A DNA stretch of 64,000 bases from the NCBI GenBank assembly GCA_024644875.1, contig JAHEGY010000002.1, positions 1 to 64,000 of the forward strand, given 5' to 3'. Each line of letters opens with the position of its first letter. Position 1 is the stretch's first letter. The notes beneath the pieces were generated by a model that ran no database searches, was not told the DNA's origin, and saw nothing but the letters and a program-made list of their open reading frames with translations. This document shows, one piece after another, positions 1-8,638 of the stretch. This stretch comes from Cyclobacteriaceae bacterium. GTDB lineage: Bacteria; Bacteroidota; Bacteroidia; Cytophagales; Cyclobacteriaceae. The translations under genes and the position numbers were made by a program.

Positions 1-116
1 TTTTATTTATATTTCCTGCTAATTGACGTATTTTTTTGTCACTATAAAGATAAATCTTTCTCCCTTCGGGTTGGCTAAATTTTCACGACAGGTTAGGGTA
101 ATCTTACAATCAAAAT

Positions 117-815
117 CTATTGAAGATGCTGTTCTTCATTTAAAAAATCAAGAATTATTAATAGATCATCCTGATTTTTATGGTTTAGCTTTTGTTCTTT
201 CAAAAAAGAAATCAGATCAGTCCTGTGGGGATACAATTGAATAAAATTTTGCTTTTTTTTAGGTATTTCGATGGCCCGATTCCCCTTAGTCAAATAGAAC
301 TTTTCGATAACGACTAATTCGTCATCCTTTTTACCCATGTCGAGTGCTGGAATATAGGTAGATTCTTTTATATCTGTATCAAACTTCGATATCAGTCCGT
401 AATAATTCGAATCCAATACTTCACATATACCTACCATAGGAACTTTTTGATCATGAAAGTAATTATCACATGGCCTGAAAAACTGATTTTCATGTTCGCT
501 ATCTGCTGTATGGAATTCCTTTAGCATTGACAAGGGGACAATCTTCACTTCTTTATCCAGTTTTACCTCTATCAAATCGTATTCAACATCATAGTTTAAC
601 CATTGATCATTGATGGATGCTCCCGATTTGAGCATAAAATCACCTTTTTGCCAATCATTGAACAAATAATAGCTGCCTTTTATCTCAGGTGAACGCGTAT
701 CAAATTCCATGAGTACTTCTCCGGGGTTGGTGGAATGATCAACAATTGCACTTATTCCTTGTCCCATTACCGGATTTAATACCAGGCAAAATGCCAGAAT
801 TGGGATAGCTTTCAT
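117..815 (-). CDS. secreted protein of unknown function
   Basis: The product is about 232 residues and starts with a signal peptide (MKAIPILAFCLVLNPVMGQ), so it is probably periplasmic or outer-membrane associated. The open frame extends upstream to 872, but that stretch runs through a terminator hairpin (831-861) that belongs to the preceding gene, so I chose the ATG at 813-815 just before the signal peptide. The mature part has the pattern seen in many Bacteroidota exported proteins of unknown role, with a 'FNDWQKGDFML' block followed by 'LNYDVEYD'. No catalytic motif is recognised. It follows the SusCD locus but is separated from it by the terminator, so it is probably its own transcription unit. 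Confidence 0.6.
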   Translation of the reverse strand: MKAIPILAFCLVLNPVMGQGISAIVDHSTNPGEVLMEFDTRSPEIKGSYYLFNDWQKGDFMLKSGASINDQWLNYDVEYDLIEVKLDKEVKIVPLSMLKEFHTADSEHENQFFRPCDNYFHDQKVPMVGICEVLDSNYYGLISKFDTDIKESTYIPALDMGKKDDELVVIEKFYLTKGNRAIEIPKKKQNFIQLYPHRTDLISFLKEQKLNHKNQDDLLIILDFLNEEQHLQ

Positions 816-830
816 AGCAGAATATATAAG

Positions 831-861
831 AAAAAAGCAGTCTCTCCACAGGAGAGACTGC
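831..861 (-). terminator. rho-independent terminator of the SusCD operon
   Basis: An 11-bp perfect stem (837-847 with 851-861, loop ACA at 848-850) is followed on the minus strand by six T residues (831-836). It lies 22 bases after the stop of the last lipoprotein gene and marks the end of the operon. Confidence 0.85.
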
Positions 862-882
862 TTTACATTCATTTAATACGTT

Positions 883-1701
883 TTATTGTGGTGTCATAAC
901 CACAGTCCATTCATCACCATATTCATTCATGGCTGTAAAGGTAATTACCCCATTGGCATCAATTGATCCACTGGAATCAATAATACCATCTCCAAACGGG
1001 CTTTCATAGGAGTCTAGCGTAATACTTCCACATGCATCTTTTAATACACCAGTTACATCGGTTGGATCACCATAGTATACACCCAGATACCAGGCATCAA
1101 AGACCTTTCCAGTTGATTTATCAATGATATATTCACCAGGAGTTTCAGTAGCGGTCAATGTAATCACAGACTCTACATCCACGGCAGGATTAACTGCAGC
1201 ACCACCGTCGGTGGAAGTACCGCCAGAAACAGCATTGTAAGTGCCTGCAAGATCGGATGCACAGACAATTGAAATATCTAAACTCTGAGGAACTGAAGAT
1301 TTTCTAATTTCCTCTCCCTCACGTTCTTGAAGATCAAAGACTGTAAAAGTCAGGTTAACTTCAGCAGCAGTTTTTGCAACTGAATTATAGGTTGCCAGTA
1401 TATCTCCTTTAGTTTTTCCTCTCATTTCATCCAGGTTATCGATGGTAACCGATCCAAGTGGATCACCATTTTCATCTTCGATCAAATAACTGACTGAGTC
1501 AATCCCTGCGGGACAGTCCACAACCACAATAGTAATTTGCGTGCTTTGTCCATCCAGGATAAGCTCATCAGCTGCTGATACGGAAGACACCGCGGGTGCA
1601 TCTAACAATCTTGGAGGATTAGCATCCTGATAATCATCAACGCAGGATGCCAAAAAAAGCAAGATTCCAAATACAATTAGGATATTATTTTTCTTTTTCA
1701 T
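883..1701 (-). CDS. SusCD-associated lipoprotein (last gene of operon)
   Basis: This 272-residue protein has a lipoprotein signal (MKKKNNILIVFGILLFLASC, lipid-modified Cys20) followed by acidic residues, which suggests outer-membrane surface export. No named domain is certain. The N-terminal half looks like an Ig-like beta region; the C-terminal half (from about residue 150, 'LAGTYNAVSGG') resembles the small beta-sandwich or calycin-like tails of SusE/F-type accessory proteins. It lies 23 bases after the previous lipoprotein gene and is the last gene before a strong terminator. A ligand-binding accessory role beside SusC/SusD is inferred from position only. Confidence 0.65.
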   Translation of the reverse strand: MKKKNNILIVFGILLFLASCVDDYQDANPPRLLDAPAVSSVSAADELILDGQSTQITIVVVDCPAGIDSVSYLIEDENGDPLGSVTIDNLDEMRGKTKGDILATYNSVAKTAAEVNLTFTVFDLQEREGEEIRKSSVPQSLDISIVCASDLAGTYNAVSGGTSTDGGAAVNPAVDVESVITLTATETPGEYIIDKSTGKVFDAWYLGVYYGDPTDVTGVLKDACGSITLDSYESPFGDGIIDSSGSIDANGVITFTAMNEYGDEWTVVMTPQ

Positions 1702-1724
1702 TTCTTATTAATTATTGTTAAAAC

Positions 1725-2669
1725 CTATTGGACTTTGGTAAGTGTCAGGGTTATTGGTTCCGCTTGTGGTATACCACAATCGGCATCCATATTTTCTAAA
1801 GCCAAAATAACCAGCTCCGAATCATCATTCGGATCATAGGCTCCGGGAGGAGACTGGTTTGCCCAGCGAAGACCTGTAGAGCATGACAATGCACTCATGA
1901 AATTGATTAATACATTATCACATATTAATAGAAACCGAAATTCTATATCTTCAAATGTGAGATATGTACAGTCGAAGGTCCTTTCAATTGGGCTTAAGGC
2001 CGTAATATTTACAACCATGGGAGCAAATCTTACTGGTTCCCCAAAGAAAGGATCATCCGGACCATCCGTTTGCTCAAGATAATACTCACCGGTGTAAATA
2101 GTCGGATCAATGGGACAAGCCACATAGGATGTCCAACCAACAGAAAAACTTGTCGTCAATGCACTGTTTATTATATTTGGTGTTACATTAACCACGTCCC
2201 CACCTGGTAACCTCACGGTATCAGGGTAAATCATACCATTCGTCAGACTCGTCACATTGAAGAAATCAAAGCGGTCACCACCACCCATATCTCCTACAGT
2301 AATACCGAAAAGTTCTGCGAGTTCATCTGAAGTAAAAGTAACATCGCGGATGGCACCATTTGTTGCATTGAAATCTGCTTGCCTGTATACTCGAATCGGT
2401 CTTCTCGAATAATTTGAGTCTTGCTGAAAGTTATAGTATGTTACACTCAGTTCCATTTCCTCAATATTTGTATTTTCAGAGAACAGAGAAAATACAATTT
2501 TTGCATTGTCAAGGTCATCAGCCTTTAAAGAGGTAAACTCCGGATCCAACTGTATTCTCATATTTGCGGCGTCAACAAACTCCGGCAATCTGATAGCATC
2601 CGGATCTTCACAGGATGTAACAGATAGAAAACCGATTGCCAATAAAAGTGGATATATAAATTTTTTCAT
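1725..2669 (-). CDS. SusCD-associated lipoprotein
   Basis: The protein is 314 residues. The start is placed at the ATG at 2667-2669 because it begins a clear lipoprotein signal (MKKFIYPLLLAIGFLSVTSC, Cys20); the frame is open further upstream but that part overlaps the susD coding end. The remainder is beta-rich, with no motif I can name. The start is 13 bases after the susD stop, so it is very probably cotranscribed with susC and susD. It occupies the place of SusE-like surface binding lipoproteins. The C-terminal half contains several cysteines (for example around 'FLLICDNVLINFMSALSCS'). Substrate is unknown. Confidence 0.65.
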   Translation of the reverse strand: MKKFIYPLLLAIGFLSVTSCEDPDAIRLPEFVDAANMRIQLDPEFTSLKADDLDNAKIVFSLFSENTNIEEMELSVTYYNFQQDSNYSRRPIRVYRQADFNATNGAIRDVTFTSDELAELFGITVGDMGGGDRFDFFNVTSLTNGMIYPDTVRLPGGDVVNVTPNIINSALTTSFSVGWTSYVACPIDPTIYTGEYYLEQTDGPDDPFFGEPVRFAPMVVNITALSPIERTFDCTYLTFEDIEFRFLLICDNVLINFMSALSCSTGLRWANQSPPGAYDPNDDSELVILALENMDADCGIPQAEPITLTLTKVQ

Positions 2670-2682
2670 TTTTCTTATATTT

Positions 2683-4305
2683 TTAATTAACATCCCAAAA
2701 AACCCTGTATGTTGCTGTTTCCTTCTGTGAAGGAGCATTAGGATTAACCTCAAGCATGGTGCTTACCCAAGGAAAAGATAATGCATATTCCCTGGTTCTT
2801 ACGGTAACATTCAGGTTATCCGTATTTCCATCATGCAAAACGGGATATCCGGTCCTACGATAATCATTGTAAATATCAATGGAATATCCGAAACTGGCTA
2901 TCCACTTTTGTGTTAAGATATGTTCTAATTTTCCCTCATTATCTTCAGCATCATAAAGCGTTAATACCGAATTAATATATGTATCAATGTCGGATTGAGG
3001 TATTGTCGGCACACCGGCATCACCAGCAACTTCATTTACCTTATCATAAGATGCCTGCATGGCCTCTTCAAAAGCATCCCTGGCATCACCATTTGACACA
3101 CCTGTAAGCGCCAATTCTGCTTCAATATATTTTCTTTGAAAATACGTTAAAATTCGTTGTGGGGTATCCCCTGCACCATTGAAATTGACAGCTCCACCAG
3201 TTCCAGAATCATATCTTCCCCCACATGGATAAAGACCCACTATCGTCTGAGATGAAGATTGATCAAAACCCTCATTAGGATCTATATTGAATGAGAACAT
3301 ATATATTGATACAAAATCTCCATTTCTATAGGCAGTCGGGTTTTCTGCCGGTTCACCAGGAGCCAATTGATTATAAAAATAGTATGGTATTCTGGGATCA
3401 GATATCCCCTGATAAATATTTTCCGGGAAGAAGGTGTTGATACCTCTCATTATCTCGTAAAAATACGGACTGATATTATTGAATGCTCCTCCAGGTGTAT
3501 ACTCCTGCGTATAAGCCGGATTTCTATTATCCGGTGCAATATTTCCCCCATACTGGAATTCAAAATCCTCACCTTCATTGATGAGAAGGTCATTACCTGA
3601 CAGTAACGCATTCACCTCAGAAGTATTATCCCAAACCAACCTTGTTTGATTATAGAGCTTCAATTTCAGAGTATTGGCTAGTTTTCGCCATTTAGATAAT
3701 GCCGTTGTTCCGCCACCATAGAAAATATCATCATTCAATGGAGAAAGGGCGGAAGATTTCGCAAGGTTTGCTATACCCTCATCAAGTAGATTAAAGACCT
3801 CCTGGTAAACGGCCTCATCGTCATCGTAGGCTGGATAGGGTGTCTCTGAACCTTTATTGGCATCATAAAAAGGCACCTCTCCATATATGTCTACAAGGAC
3901 ACTATAAAGGTATGCTTTTAAAATTTGTCCTATACCTACATAATGCCAGGATTCGCTTTCGATGCCTTTATCAATCATTTTCTTGATGTCAGTTAATGCC
4001 CATGGATAAATTAATCGCCATGGTGTCGTGACACCAAAATCATTTCCGTTAAACGCATAATCATTCTGGCTTGTACCACGTTGAACGAGATGATGAGTAT
4101 ATAATGATGTATAATTTCCAAGTCCTCCTGTAGATAGTCCCACTGATCCAGCTACATTCACCTGTGCGGATACCATCAATTGGTTCAATGGAACATCTGT
4201 TGGATTATTTGGATCTTCGTTTATATCCAGCCATTCCGAACAGCCGGTAAAAACGATTGCTATACCAACGAAAATGGTTGTTAAAAATATTCTTATTCTT
4301 TTCAT
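2683..4305 (-). CDS. SusD/RagB-like outer-membrane lipoprotein
   Basis: The product (540 residues) is the surface lid lipoprotein that delivers ligand to the SusC pore. The start at 4303-4305 gives a lipoprotein signal ending at 'FTGC', then 'SEWLDINEDPNNPT', a hallmark of the SusD-like_2 group (PF12771) rather than classical SusD. Alpha-helical TPR-like segments follow, for example 'YSVLVDIYGEVPFYDA', which corresponds to the conserved 'YGDVP' block of SusD proteins. The frame is open to 4428 but this would overlap the end of susC, so the later start is preferred. It lies 16 bases after susC. This subgroup is not restricted to glycans, so substrate remains open. Confidence 0.88.
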   Translation of the reverse strand: MKRIRIFLTTIFVGIAIVFTGCSEWLDINEDPNNPTDVPLNQLMVSAQVNVAGSVGLSTGGLGNYTSLYTHHLVQRGTSQNDYAFNGNDFGVTTPWRLIYPWALTDIKKMIDKGIESESWHYVGIGQILKAYLYSVLVDIYGEVPFYDANKGSETPYPAYDDDEAVYQEVFNLLDEGIANLAKSSALSPLNDDIFYGGGTTALSKWRKLANTLKLKLYNQTRLVWDNTSEVNALLSGNDLLINEGEDFEFQYGGNIAPDNRNPAYTQEYTPGGAFNNISPYFYEIMRGINTFFPENIYQGISDPRIPYYFYNQLAPGEPAENPTAYRNGDFVSIYMFSFNIDPNEGFDQSSSQTIVGLYPCGGRYDSGTGGAVNFNGAGDTPQRILTYFQRKYIEAELALTGVSNGDARDAFEEAMQASYDKVNEVAGDAGVPTIPQSDIDTYINSVLTLYDAEDNEGKLEHILTQKWIASFGYSIDIYNDYRRTGYPVLHDGNTDNLNVTVRTREYALSFPWVSTMLEVNPNAPSQKETATYRVFWDVN

Positions 4306-4321
4306 CGTTTTCAATTTTAAA

Positions 4322-7300
4322 TTAGAAGGATACTCTAAGATTAAATGCGAATCTGCGCACCGAAGGGGTCGCTCCATATTCAATACCTTGAGTATTTGTG
4401 GAACCAAACTGGTTGATTTCCGGATCAAAATTTGTTGATTTGGGGAAATTGGGTGCAGAAAACCACAGATTTCTTCCTACCACAGACAAACTTAATGACC
4501 CAAAAGGAGTTTTATCCAACAATGAATTTGGGAACTCATATGCTAAACTTAATTCTCTCAGTCTGAAAACTGTTGCATCATATACAACCCATTCATCAGC
4601 ACTATTTATTGCAAAAGTATTCCCAAACCATAAAGTGTTTACTTCTACCATAGTTTGATTTGGGATTTTCACACCGTTTTCATTTCTGATTGGTTCATGT
4701 GTATTTGGATCTCCATAAACGCCTGGAATAATTTTGTTTATTTCACGATCCTCTGTTGCTGCCAGCACTCCTCTTCCCAACATAGATTGTATAGTATTGG
4801 AAAATAAATCGCCTCCCTGCCGCCAGTCAAAAACAGCATTCAATGTAAATCCTTTATAGGAAAAGGTATTTATCAATCCTGCAATGAAATCTGGATTTGG
4901 GTTTCCAACAATCTCCTCCTCAAGGGCCAGTATCATTTGTCCATTAGCGGGATCTATCAGGAGGTTGCCATCCTGATCCCTGTCATTTACAGTTCCTTTC
5001 AACAATCCATATTCTTCACCAGGTCTCAGAACACCAGAAACAGAACCGGCAAAGAATTGCTGTAACAGCGTGATTTCTTCAACACCTTCCGTAAGTTCTT
5101 CAACAACATTCTTGTTATGTGTAAATGTGCCATAAATATCCCAAACAAATCCGCCTCCAGACCTGACAGGTGTCAATCCCAAACCTATTTCAACACCTTC
5201 ATTTGTTATTACACCAAAATTTGTAAAATAGCTGGTAAAACCAGATTCATCCGGAAGGGTCAAATTGGCAATCTGGTCGAAAGACCGCCTTTTATAATAG
5301 GTAACATCAAGTTTTATTCGGCCATTTACCAATTGTGACTCCAATCCTGCCTCAAATTCAGATGTTCGTTCGGGCTTTAACAGTGGATCTCTTTCCGTAT
5401 TTTCCAAAGTCGCCCCTGGTACTGTTTGTCCTCCTGAAGGGGTAAATGGCAATTGAGCCGTCGGGCTTGGATTCGTTACCAACACCGTATTAATAAAGTA
5501 TACAGGCTGAAGTTGATAAGGATCTGTATCATTACCTACCTGTGACCATCCAGCTCTAAGTTTAAGGAAAGGCAAAGCGCTAGAATTCATCCCCAAGGCA
5601 TCAGTCAATACTACTGATCCGGTTATGGCTGGATAAAAGAAGCTGTTAGCCCCCTTCGGTAGTGTGGAACTCCAATCGTTTCTACCTGTTAATGTTAGAA
5701 AAGCCCAGTTCTTAAAGCCAAAATTCAGATCGAAGAACAATCCCATTAATCTTCTCTGCTGATGTCCGACTGGTTCATTAGCCGGAAGTTGGCTGCCATA
5801 AGGAATTACGTTATTTGTGTTATCCAATTGATCTATATCAAATACCACATATTGTGTTCCCTGAACAGCTTGTCTGTCTAAAGTTCTTTGATTAATATTC
5901 TGTCCCAAAATACCACGGAATGAAAAATCTTCGTTGATGTCCTTGGTGAAAGTAGCAATCAAATTGGATTCTAATTCAGTATATAGAATATCATCTGTGG
6001 TTACCCTGCCAATGCCCTGTGCACCAGTTGAACCGGGACGGATAAAATCCTTGTTAAACTGACTGTATGTATTTATTCCCAGTTTATATGATAAATTAAA
6101 CCAGTCTGTGATATCATAACCAAGACTGATCTGGGATACAATTCTGGAAACATTTGTTTCACCTCCGGCATTTTCGTAGGACCAATATGGGTTATCAGCC
6201 TGCCCTCTTGCTACCATAAATTCACTTCCATTATCTACTGGATTTTGAAAGGGTTGTCCTTGAACATCCCAGTTTCTACCAAGAAACAATGCTCGTGCAA
6301 AAGCTGACTGGTTATTAGCACCAAGAGATCCAACTCCACTTTGTATGGCTTTCTGAACACTGTTTGTATAAGAAAGATTCGCACCAATAATAAATCCATT
6401 TTCAAGTTCGGTATTACCCCCTGCACTCAATATAAATCTGTCAAAACTTGTGTTTGGCACATATCCGTTGTTCTTCGTGTATGTTGCCGTAACCGAAAGA
6501 ACCGAACGCTCATTCCCGGCTGTAATATTCAATGAATTATCATACATCTGTCCGGTCCGGAACAAGTCCTTAACATTATCAGGATATGCCTGGTATGGGA
6601 CCATCACCCCATCATAATCCGACATTCCTGGTCTACCGGAATACCAGTGCGTTATTGAATCGACATTGGCATAATTCCTTGTTCCATTAAATGGAGCACC
6701 CCATGAACCATTGACCTGCTGGTAATTAAAATTGGTTCCAGTCCCATAAGTATTCTGAAAATCCGGAAGATTAGATATCTGTTCAAAAGCATACGAAGAG
6801 CTGAAGGTCATCTCGAGTTTCTTTCTGGAGGCCTTTGCGCTACCCGTTTTGGTTGTTATCAATATGACTCCGTTCGCTGCCCGTGTACCATAAAGCGCTG
6901 CAGCGGCTGCTCCTTTTAAAACAGTCATTGAGGATATGTTATTTGGGTCAATATCAGCAATCCGGCTACTATATGCTGTTCCATCCCCCAATTGGTTAAA
7001 GGTTCGGAATTCAGAATTATTATAAGGTATTCCATCAACTACAAATAAAGGTTGATTACTTCCAAGTAATGATGAGTTACCTCTGATGTTAATTCTTGTT
7101 GCACTACCCGGTGCACCTCCGGACCCGCTAATGTTTACCCCAGGTATTTTTCCCTGTAGGGCTCTTAACACATCTGGTTCGGACACCTGTGCAACATCTT
7201 CATTATCAACCTGCTCGATCGAATACCCTAAAGCTCGAGATTCCCGTTCAATTCCAACGGCGGTTACCACAACCTCAGAAAGTTGCGTGGATTCATAATC

Positions 7301-7591
7301 CATTGATACATCAATAACGGACCTGGATCCGATATCTTCCTCTACAGTGGTTAGTCCAATAAAACGGAATACAAGAACACCCCCGTCAGCCGGAACCTCC
7401 AATCGGTAGTTACCGTCAAAATCGGTAACTGTCCCAGTCGTTGTTCCCTTAACGAAGACATTTACTCCGGGAATTGGCGAACCATCTTCCGACGCAGTCA
7501 CCTTTCCGGTAACTGTGGACTCTTGCGCATACGTCACCTGCATGATCAATAACGCAATTAACGTGATGCTGATTCGTAAAAAGTTTCTCAT
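4322..7591 (-). CDS. SusC/RagA-type TonB-dependent outer-membrane transporter
   Basis: This 1089-residue protein is the TonB-dependent pore of the SusCD pair. It has a signal peptide (residues 1-22, ending TYAQ), a carboxypeptidase-D regulatory-like domain (about 25-110, 'VTGKVTASEDGSPIPGVNV'), a TonB-box-like stretch ('LSEVVVTAVG'), a plug domain (about 118-245, 'NVSGS..SATRINIRGNSSL') and a C-terminal 22-strand barrel ending in Phe. There is no N-terminal STN extension, so it is not the kind that talks to an anti-sigma factor. This fits control by the neighbouring two-component pair instead. It is followed directly by susD; 331 bases upstream lies the response regulator. Confidence 0.93.
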   Translation of the reverse strand: MRNFLRISITLIALLIMQVTYAQESTVTGKVTASEDGSPIPGVNVFVKGTTTGTVTDFDGNYRLEVPADGGVLVFRFIGLTTVEEDIGSRSVIDVSMDYESTQLSEVVVTAVGIERESRALGYSIEQVDNEDVAQVSEPDVLRALQGKIPGVNISGSGGAPGSATRINIRGNSSLLGSNQPLFVVDGIPYNNSEFRTFNQLGDGTAYSSRIADIDPNNISSMTVLKGAAAAALYGTRAANGVILITTKTGSAKASRKKLEMTFSSSYAFEQISNLPDFQNTYGTGTNFNYQQVNGSWGAPFNGTRNYANVDSITHWYSGRPGMSDYDGVMVPYQAYPDNVKDLFRTGQMYDNSLNITAGNERSVLSVTATYTKNNGYVPNTSFDRFILSAGGNTELENGFIIGANLSYTNSVQKAIQSGVGSLGANNQSAFARALFLGRNWDVQGQPFQNPVDNGSEFMVARGQADNPYWSYENAGGETNVSRIVSQISLGYDITDWFNLSYKLGINTYSQFNKDFIRPGSTGAQGIGRVTTDDILYTELESNLIATFTKDINEDFSFRGILGQNINQRTLDRQAVQGTQYVVFDIDQLDNTNNVIPYGSQLPANEPVGHQQRRLMGLFFDLNFGFKNWAFLTLTGRNDWSSTLPKGANSFFYPAITGSVVLTDALGMNSSALPFLKLRAGWSQVGNDTDPYQLQPVYFINTVLVTNPSPTAQLPFTPSGGQTVPGATLENTERDPLLKPERTSEFEAGLESQLVNGRIKLDVTYYKRRSFDQIANLTLPDESGFTSYFTNFGVITNEGVEIGLGLTPVRSGGGFVWDIYGTFTHNKNVVEELTEGVEEITLLQQFFAGSVSGVLRPGEEYGLLKGTVNDRDQDGNLLIDPANGQMILALEEEIVGNPNPDFIAGLINTFSYKGFTLNAVFDWRQGGDLFSNTIQSMLGRGVLAATEDREINKIIPGVYGDPNTHEPIRNENGVKIPNQTMVEVNTLWFGNTFAINSADEWVVYDATVFRLRELSLAYEFPNSLLDKTPFGSLSLSVVGRNLWFSAPNFPKSTNFDPEINQFGSTNTQGIEYGATPSVRRFAFNLRVSF

Positions 7592-7922
7592 AAATGAATT
7601 TATTTAGATAAAAAAACATAAAACAGTATAATCCAGCCCACACATAACATGCGAGTACGAAATCCTGCTATATACAAAAGATTGCACCCCGAATTTGTGA
7701 ATTGACAGAATTATCTGCTGCCCATACATCAAAGTTGGGGATATTTGACTTGCGAGGGTATCCCCTAATAAGTGGGATTTTATGATCAGGATAACCTATC
7801 GATATACCATAAATACAGTGATTAAATACGCTATTGAGAGAAAAAAGCCCTTCACGGAAAATCAGTGTATATTTAACGTATCCCCCAATTTACAGTATGC
7901 CTGGCTTTTCAGGGATGTATGC
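7592..7922. promoter_or_regulatory. susC upstream region with G/C-run dyads
   Basis: This 331-base spacer lies between the response regulator stop and the susC start. I found no TTTG/TAnnTTTG promoter pair on the minus strand. It does hold short G/C-run elements: GGGGATA at 7737-7743 facing TATCCCC at 7759-7765 (15-base gap), ATCCC/GGGAT at 7760-7764/7774-7778, and TATCCCCCAA at 7879-7888. Similar runs occur upstream of the sensor kinase. They are candidate binding sites of the response regulator; this is inference. Confidence 0.35.
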
Positions 7923-8552
7923 TTAGATAAGTTTATTCTTTTTGGCAACTTCAATTGCAGCAGCCTTGGAATTTACCTGTAGCTTAAAGTAAATATTTTT
8001 AATGTGAGATTTTACGGTTTCCTTATGGATAAACAATTCGTCTGCTATTACGGAGTAACTTTTACCTTCTGACAGAAGCTCAAGGACTTCAGTTTCCCTG
8101 GGACTTAATGGTGAATTCTGATTTCGCTGGAAAGACTCCACTACCATTCTTGCAATATTGCTGCTCATAGGTGCTCCTCCCTTGCCAACTTCGTTGATGG
8201 CATCCAGGATCCTGTTATGGGGGGCATTTTTAGTAATATAACCCGATGCACCTGCTACGAGGGCCTGAAAAACAAGGTCACTATCATCATGAACAGTAAT
8301 TACAAGTATTTCGATTTCCGGCCGGGCTTTCTTGATCAGTCTTGTCCCTTCTATGCCATTCATTCCGGGTAACTCAATGTCCATGAGAACAAGGTCCGGA
8401 TTATCCTTTTCAAGATTTTTAATTGCTTCCTCACAGGATTCATAGGCAGCTATTACTTCATGCTCACTTATGCTGCTTATTAATAGCGAAAATCCGTCTC
8501 TTACAACATCATTGTCTTCAACAATGACGATTTTACTGGTAGTTGATTCCAT
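7923..8552 (-). CDS. NarL/FixJ-family response regulator
   Basis: The protein is 209 residues, the usual length for the NarL/FixJ family. It has an N-terminal receiver domain with acidic pocket 'VEDND' (11-15), phospho-acceptor Asp58 in 'VLMDIELPGMNG' and the switch lysine in 'ITKNAP'. The C-terminal LuxR-type helix-turn-helix (about 147-205) contains 'LSPRETEVLELLSEGKS' and 'IHKETVKSHIKNIY'. It lies 86 bases after the sensor kinase gene on the same strand, which makes the two a cognate pair, and immediately upstream of susC. Its most likely target is therefore the SusCD operon. Confidence 0.9.
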   Translation of the reverse strand: MESTTSKIVIVEDNDVVRDGFSLLISSISEHEVIAAYESCEEAIKNLEKDNPDLVLMDIELPGMNGIEGTRLIKKARPEIEILVITVHDDSDLVFQALVAGASGYITKNAPHNRILDAINEVGKGGAPMSSNIARMVVESFQRNQNSPLSPRETEVLELLSEGKSYSVIADELFIHKETVKSHIKNIYFKLQVNSKAAAIEVAKKNKLI

Positions 8553-8638
8553 AGTATCATTGAGTTTTTGGCCTAAACAATATAAAAAATAATTCGCCTT
8601 ATATAAAATAGTTTTTTGATAACCATAAAAAATCTTCT

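Noticed and set aside
23-244. 73-residue plus-strand frame at the left edge
   Set aside because: It overlaps the 3' end of the minus-strand secreted protein gene in antisense and has no recognisable content or ribosome site.
7782-7982. 66-residue plus-strand frame in the susC upstream spacer
   Set aside because: No domain or signal; it runs antisense into the response regulator gene, and the spacer is better explained as regulatory DNA.
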